Below are positions 60,102-64,000 of a stretch of DNA of 64,000 nt, piece after piece. Source of the stretch: Microbispora rosea (GTDB lineage: Bacteria; Actinomycetota; Actinomycetes; Streptosporangiales; Streptosporangiaceae); contig NZ_FTNI01000011.1 of NCBI RefSeq assembly GCF_900156315.1, positions 124,001 through 188,000 on the forward strand. The letters are read 5' to 3'. The translations under genes were made by a program, and so were the position numbers. Each line of letters starts with the position of its first letter. Position 1 is the first letter of the stretch. Under the pieces are notes generated by a model. The model saw nothing but the letters and a program-made list of their open reading frames with translations. It was not told where the DNA came from and searched no databases.

Positions 60102-60692
60102 TCATCGCCGGGGGCGGCGCGCGTGGTAGACGAAGGCGGGCGGCAGGTTCCGCCACACCGTGCGCCCGGCCACGACCTCCTCGAACGCCTCGCCCATCCT
60201 GCGGCGGAACCGCAGGGCCGCGGGCAGGGCGCGGGCGTGGACGTAGGAGAACGTCGTGAACGCGCCCCCCGGCGCGAGCGAGGCGACCACGGCCCGCAGC
60301 AGGTCCGCCTGGTGGGCGGGGGGAAACGCCGCCCAGGGCAGCCCGCTCACGATCACGTCGGCGGCGGCCACGCCGCGGGCGGCGAGCAGCTCGGGCAGCC
60401 GCGCCGCGTTGTCCACCACGAGCTCCACCCCGGGGTAGCGGGCGCCGAGGTGACCGGCCAGGCGCGAATTGATCTCGACCGCCAGGTGCCGCCCCCGCCC
60501 GCCGATGCGGCGCTGGATCTCGGCGGTGAAGGGGCCGGTGCCCGGCCCCAGCTCGACCACGACGGGGTCGCCGCGCTCCGGCACCGGCACGCACACCGCC
60601 TCGGACAACCGCCGCGAGCTGGGCGCGACCGCCCCGGTCACGGCGGGGGAGCGCAGGAACTGCCCGAAGAAGACCGCTGTTTCGTTCGCCAT
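60102..60692 (-). CDS. Class I SAM-dependent methyltransferase, phospholipid N-methyltransferase/KsgA-like
   Basis: 196 residues. The SAM-binding motif VVELGPGTGPFTAEI is near residue 45, with the acidic residue at the end of the second strand (LAVEIN). IVSGLPWAAFPP at about 112-123 corresponds to the NLPY-type catalytic loop seen in phospholipid N-methyltransferases and adenine dimethylases. The N-terminus FFGQFLRSPAVTGAVAPSS is characteristic of the PmtA-like group. Substrate unproven. Start is divergent from the histidine kinase gene. Confidence 0.85.
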   Translation of the reverse strand: MANETAVFFGQFLRSPAVTGAVAPSSRRLSEAVCVPVPERGDPVVVELGPGTGPFTAEIQRRIGGRGRHLAVEINSRLAGHLGARYPGVELVVDNAARLPELLAARGVAAADVIVSGLPWAAFPPAHQADLLRAVVASLAPGGAFTTFSYVHARALPAALRFRRRMGEAFEEVVAGRTVWRNLPPAFVYHARRPRR

Positions 60693-60801
60693 GCTGCGAC
60701 GCTAGGGCCCCGCGACCGCCCCGGCCGCCCGCCGTCCGGACCGACTTGGCGGCCGGGTGGATCACCGCGTACGGCCCATCGGCGGGCGGGAGCGGCCAGA
60801 A

Positions 60802-60819
60802 GGAGGAGACGCCTCCTCC
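60802..60819. promoter_or_regulatory. Stem-loop upstream of the histidine kinase gene
   Basis: GGAGGAG-acgc-CTCCTCC, a perfect 7-bp stem with a 4-nt loop, 46 bp before the kinase start in the divergent promoter region. It may be an operator or leader structure. Confidence 0.35.
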
Positions 60820-60864
60820 CACCGGAGGACGGGCTCCCGCGCAAGCGGACGGTAACGTTCCCTC

Positions 60865-62613
60865 ATGCGGTGGCCCTCGACGCGCCGGCTCGTCGCTCAG
60901 CGTCCCCTCACGGTCCGGCCCCTGACCGACCTGCCTCTCACTGACCGTCCCCTCACTGACCGTCCCTTCGCGCTCTCGCGCGGCACGGCCCTCGACATCG
61001 GCCTGGCGGTGGGCGGGACCGGGCTCGACGTGCTCGTCAGCGCCGGCTCCTGGGGTTTCTCAGGCGACGAGGGCGGCTCGGCCCCGCCCTGGGTGGGGAT
61101 GGGCTTCGCCCTGCTGGCCGGACTGCCGATGGGCCTGCTGCGCCGGTGGCCGGGGCCGGTGACCGTCTACCTGTCCGTGCTGCTGGTGATCTGCGACCAA
61201 CTCGGCGCGTTCACCGTCAACACCCTGCAGGTCCTGCTGCCGATCTCGGTGGGCGTGCTGGCCCGGTCGCGCGGCTGGCGCTGGACGGCGCCCGCGGCCG
61301 TGCTCGCCTCCGCCGCGACCGCCGTGAACCTCGCCGACCCGGGCGTCGCGCTGACGAGCAACACCTGGTTCTACTCCGTCGGGCTGATCGCGGCCCCCGT
61401 GCTGATCGGCCGCTACCTGCGCGGTCAGGAGGGGCGCCGTAAGGAGGACCCCGCGCCGCTGCTCGACCTGCTGCTCGCGGGCGGCGGGGTGGCGCTGTCG
61501 GTGCTGACCACCTGGCCCTACTGGCACGGCGGCGAGCCGCCCGTGTGGGCGGTCGCGCTCGGGGTGATGTTCGCGGGGCTCGCGCTGGGCGTCGTGCGGC
61601 ACCTGCCCGGCGCGGTCCTGCTGCTGGAGAGCGTCGCGCTGGTCGTGGCCGACCAGTACGTGCCGAGGACCGGCAGCAGCCTCCAACTGCTCGCCCTGGT
61701 GGCCCTCGGTGTGTTCGCGACCCGCGCCACCTGGCCGTGGGTCGCCGCGGCCTACGCCCTGACCTGCTCGGTCGCCGCGATCGTGGTCGTGGACGACCCC
61801 GCCGACGTCACCCCGTTCCGGGCGGTGGCGCTGATGACGATGATCACCGCGCCCGTGGCGATCGGCCGGTACGTCGGCGTGCGGCAGGCCCAGGCCAGGC
61901 ACGCCGCCGAACTGGCCGCGGAGCGCGACAGAGCCGGCCGGCTCGCCGAGCGGGAGCGGATCGCCCGCGACGTCCACGACATCGTCGCCCACCACGTGGG
62001 GGCGATGGTGCTGCGCGCGAGCGCCGCGCAGTACGCGGGGGCCGGCGGCCCGGCCGCCGAGGCGCTGGCCGACATCAGGGACACCGGCCATCGCGTGCTG
62101 GAGGACCTGCGCGGCCTGCTGGCCGTGCTGCGCGACCCGGACGAGGCGCTGGGGTCCGATCTCAAGCTCGCGAACATGCTGGCCGACCCCGGTGACGTGC
62201 TGCGCGACGCCGTGTCCCGGATGTCGGCGGCCGGTCTGCGGGTGGATCTGCGTCTCGCGCCCGAGGCGGAACGGGCCCCGCTGGTGGTGCGGGCCTCGGC
62301 GGCGAGGATCGTCCAGGAGGGGCTGACGAACGTGCTCAAGCACGCCGGGCCGGGAGCCCGGGCGGAGGTCGACGTGGCGATGCGCCCGGACGCGCTCACG
62401 GTGGAGGTGCGCAACGGCCCCGGCACGTCCCGCGCCCCGGACGTGCTGCCGTCCCACGGCCAGGGCATCGCGGGCATGCGGGAGCGGGCCCGCGCCTTCG
62501 GCGGGCACGTCACCGCGGGCCCGGCCGAGGGCGGCGGCTGGCGGCTGACCGCCTCGCTGCCGGTGCCACGGGAGAACCGGCCGGAGTGCCGCGTGTCCGG
62601 GAGGTTCGCGTGA
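60865..62613 (+). CDS. Sensor histidine kinase (NarL-type two-component system)
   Basis: 582 residues. After a PLTDR pentapeptide-repeat N-terminus (about 14-36), there are about ten hydrophobic segments in two groups (about 40-180 and 200-345), a long multi-pass membrane sensor. The HisKA_3 domain has its phospho-acceptor His371 in RERIARDVHDIVAHH. HATPase region: VQEGLTNVLKHAGP, GQGIAGMRERARAFGG. It probably senses a cell-envelope or membrane-associated signal. The stop is overlapped by the GTG of the response regulator gene (GTGA). Confidence 0.92.
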   Translation: MRWPSTRRLVAQRPLTVRPLTDLPLTDRPLTDRPFALSRGTALDIGLAVGGTGLDVLVSAGSWGFSGDEGGSAPPWVGMGFALLAGLPMGLLRRWPGPVTVYLSVLLVICDQLGAFTVNTLQVLLPISVGVLARSRGWRWTAPAAVLASAATAVNLADPGVALTSNTWFYSVGLIAAPVLIGRYLRGQEGRRKEDPAPLLDLLLAGGGVALSVLTTWPYWHGGEPPVWAVALGVMFAGLALGVVRHLPGAVLLLESVALVVADQYVPRTGSSLQLLALVALGVFATRATWPWVAAAYALTCSVAAIVVVDDPADVTPFRAVALMTMITAPVAIGRYVGVRQAQARHAAELAAERDRAGRLAERERIARDVHDIVAHHVGAMVLRASAAQYAGAGGPAAEALADIRDTGHRVLEDLRGLLAVLRDPDEALGSDLKLANMLADPGDVLRDAVSRMSAAGLRVDLRLAPEAERAPLVVRASAARIVQEGLTNVLKHAGPGARAEVDVAMRPDALTVEVRNGPGTSRAPDVLPSHGQGIAGMRERARAFGGHVTAGPAEGGGWRLTASLPVPRENRPECRVSGRFA

Positions 62614-63299
62614 TCCGCGTCGTGGTCGCCGACGACCAGGCCCTGGTGCGGGCGGGCGTGCGGATGATGCTGGAGGCGGCCGGCGACATGGAGGTGTGCG
62701 GCGAGGCCGCCGACGGGGCCGAGGCCGTACGGCTGGCCGAGCGGCACCGCCCCGACGTGGTGCTGATGGACCTGCGGATGCCACGCGTCGACGGCCTGGA
62801 GGCCACCCGCAGGATCCTCGCCGCCCAGCCGTCCGCCCGGATCGTCGTGCTCACCACGTTCTCCGAGGACGAGAACCTCTACGCCGCGCTGGGCGCGGGA
62901 GCGCTCGGGTTCCTGGTGAAGGACGACCCGCCCGCCCGGATGGTCGAGTCCGTACGGCGGGCCGCGACGGGGGAGCCCCCGCTCGCGCCGTCGGTGCTGC
63001 GGCGCGTCGTCGAACGGGCCCTGGCGGCCGAGCGGCAGGCGATGCCGCTCCCGCCGGGCCTCACCGAGCGCGAGGCGCAGGTGCTCGCCCTGGTCGGGGT
63101 CGGCCTGTCCAACGCCGAGATCGCCGATCGCCTGCACGTGGGGGTCACGACCGTCAAGAGTCACGTCGCCGCGCTCATCGACAAGCTGGGGCTGCGCAAC
63201 CGCACCCAGGCGGCGGTGATGGCCCACCGGTTCGGCTTGGTCGACACCGGGTTCAACCCCGTGGCTCCTGCCCGGAACGACCGGGAGAGCGGCACGTAG
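62610..63299 (+). CDS. NarL/LuxR-type response regulator
   Basis: 229 residues. Receiver domain: acidic pocket ADDQ near 8, phospho-acceptor Asp54 in VVLMDLRMP, Lys in GFLVKDD. C-terminal LuxR helix-turn-helix: LTEREAQVLALVGVGLSNAEIADRLHVGVTTVKSHV. GTG at 62610 has GGGAGG at 5 nt and overlaps the kinase stop, so kinase and regulator form one coupled system. Targets are unknown; the adjacent RiPP genes on the same strand are candidates but there is no evidence. Confidence 0.93.
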   Translation: MIRVVVADDQALVRAGVRMMLEAAGDMEVCGEAADGAEAVRLAERHRPDVVLMDLRMPRVDGLEATRRILAAQPSARIVVLTTFSEDENLYAALGAGALGFLVKDDPPARMVESVRRAATGEPPLAPSVLRRVVERALAAERQAMPLPPGLTEREAQVLALVGVGLSNAEIADRLHVGVTTVKSHVAALIDKLGLRNRTQAAVMAHRFGLVDTGFNPVAPARNDRESGT

Positions 63300-63477
63300 G
63301 GTCTGGGGCGACGTCGTCGCGGGCTGAGCGCCCCCTGACCTTAAGCGGCCGTTCAGCCGATCCCTAGATCGTCCGAAGTGGACACCAAGAGGGCCCTCCT
63401 AGCGTCTGTGTCCGGTGCCCGACCGGGTGCCTGCACATCAGGAACCGCGCCGTCCCCGGACGGCGGGAGGGATCACA
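63300..63477 (+). promoter_or_regulatory. Leader and presumptive promoter of the RiPP locus
   Basis: 178 bp without a gene. TTAAGC (63341-63346) and TAGATC (63365-63370) are 18 bp apart and form a weak -35/-10 candidate. GAGGGCCCTC at about 63388 is a perfect palindrome. The ribosome site GGGAGG precedes the peptide gene. Confidence 0.35.
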
Positions 63478-63630
63478 ATGCCCAAGATCAGAATCGACGA
63501 TATCGCGGCGGCCGGGCCGGAGCTCGACGAGGGAGACCTCCGTCTCGTCAACGGCGGCCAGAGGTTCGACTGGTCGAGCCACGTCATCAGCCCGGACGGC
63601 AGCATCGACGCCCAGGACCCCGACTTCTGA
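63478..63630 (+). CDS. Candidate graspetide-type RiPP precursor peptide
   Basis: 50 residues. N-terminal leader-like part with MPKIRIDDIAAAG and ELDEGDLRLVNGG (the Gly-Gly at 26-27). Then an acidic, hydroxyl-rich core-like tail RFDWSSHVISPDGSIDAQDP with four Asp residues and three Ser, the side chains that ATP-grasp ligases link as esters or amides. The downstream gene is an ATP-grasp-type maturase, which makes this call plausible. GGGAGG 7 nt upstream fixes the ATG. I cannot assign it to a known graspetide group; the leader lacks the PFxLxxG-type motif I know. Confidence 0.75.
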   Translation: MPKIRIDDIAAAGPELDEGDLRLVNGGQRFDWSSHVISPDGSIDAQDPDF

Positions 63631-63652
63631 GCGACCGCTTCCGAGTGACAAC

Positions 63653-63677
63653 GCGGGGCGCCCTCCCGGCGCCCCGC
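63653..63677 (+). terminator. Stem-loop between precursor and ATP-grasp genes
   Basis: GCGGGGCGCC pairs perfectly with GGCGCCCCGC (10 bp) around CTCCC, 22 nt after the precursor stop and 35 nt before the maturase start. It could attenuate transcription or protect the precursor mRNA so that peptide is made in excess of enzyme. Confidence 0.65.
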
Positions 63678-63712
63678 GCCCCGTCAGGAAGCCAGACCAG
63701 GAAGAACGAGAG

Positions 63713-64000
63713 ATGTCCGGCGAGATACTCATCCTCACGATCGACGGTGACTCCCATGCGGAGCACGTGGCCCGTCTGCTGGCCGCGCGGGGGGCGAAAG
63801 CGGTCGTCTTCGACCCGGCCGGCTATCCGGTCCGCGCGGTGCTCGACGCGGCCTACCACCGCGACGGGCGGGTGCGGCGGCGGCTGCGCACGGAGACGGC
63901 GGACGTCGACCTCGACCGTCTGACGGCGGTGTGGTTCCGCCGTCCCCAGGCCCCCGTCGCGCATCCCGAGATCGCCGACCCGGTGGCACGGGCCCACATC
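63713..64000 (+). CDS. ATP-grasp peptide ligase (MvdC/MvdD-like), 3' end outside the window
   Basis: 96 residues of the N-terminus, still open at the right edge. It begins with the MvdD-like pre-ATP-grasp region: ILILTIDGDSHAEHVARLLAARGAKAVVFD, then DLDRLTAVWFRRPQAPVAHPEI, the VWFRRP strand being typical of graspetide macrocyclases. These enzymes use ATP to link Asp/Glu side chains to Ser/Thr/Lys of the precursor. The ATP-binding core would lie beyond the window. GGAAG before the ATG is the likely ribosome site. Confidence 0.8.
   Translation, partial: MSGEILILTIDGDSHAEHVARLLAARGAKAVVFDPAGYPVRAVLDAAYHRDGRVRRRLRTETADVDLDRLTAVWFRRPQAPVAHPEIADPVARAHI

Overview
The window is about 64 kb of high-GC DNA with strong G/C bias at third codon positions, many GTG starts and many 4-nt GTGA/ATGA gene overlaps. 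Gene content (ThyX, a large SARP/BTAD regulator with an ATPase, a CHAT-TPR protein, DUF5709, WS/DGAT, a membrane Ser/Thr kinase, GH3-CBM2 and a very long GH38) points to a filamentous actinomycete. Streptosporangiaceae (for example Nonomuraea or Streptosporangium) is my best guess. This is a pattern-based inference, not a database result. I see no rRNA, tRNA, transposase, prophage or CRISPR array; most of the window looks like ordinary chromosome.

Layout. 0-10.4 kb: a cut SnoaL-like gene, HxlR regulator, zinc-ribbon/TM protein, RecQ-like helicase, quinone oxidoreductase, Ppx/GppA, small membrane and coiled-coil proteins, phosphoesterase, DUF5709, an AraC regulator with a DHFR-like reductase, and two small membrane proteins. 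10.4-23.3 kb: secreted GH3-CBM2 glycosidase, MBL hydrolase, a 1456-residue GH38 alpha-mannosidase coupled to a PpiC-like protein, WS/DGAT acyltransferase, FAD monooxygenase and Ser/Thr kinase. 23.4-36.4 kb: TetR plus DHA2 exporter, a secreted SGDENG-repeat protein, TAP-type hydrolase, hemerythrin protein, SARP-ATPase regulator, amidohydrolase, and a sodium:solute symporter coupled to DUF3311. 36.6-44.8 kb: DUF1697 coupled to an unknown (PRTase-like?) protein, an ABC-F ATPase, and a divergent locus made of a CHAT-TPR protease-like protein, a small Cys-rich protein and a membrane protein. 44.9-52.9 kb: CocE-type hydrolase, a trp attenuator followed by fused TrpEG, a degenerate amidohydrolase, an ABC-2 exporter pair and ThyX. 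53-64 kb: Asp-box repeat protein, flavohemoprotein, a Cys-to-Ser class I amidotransferase, esterase plus enoyl-CoA hydratase, SRPBCC, acyl-CoA dehydrogenase, methyltransferase and a two-component system. The right edge holds a RiPP precursor followed by an ATP-grasp ligase that runs off the end.

Most interesting systems: (1) the graspetide-like locus at 63478-64000; (2) the CHAT / Cys-rich / membrane protein locus at 39783-44828, which looks like a regulated conflict or stress module; (3) the complete Trp-codon attenuator at 46670-46764, with a possibly leaderless leader peptide; (4) enzymes with replaced catalytic residues (49004-50245 and 55821-56519); (5) a window-wide habit of 15- or 24-bp coding minisatellites that add short peptide repeats to unrelated proteins.
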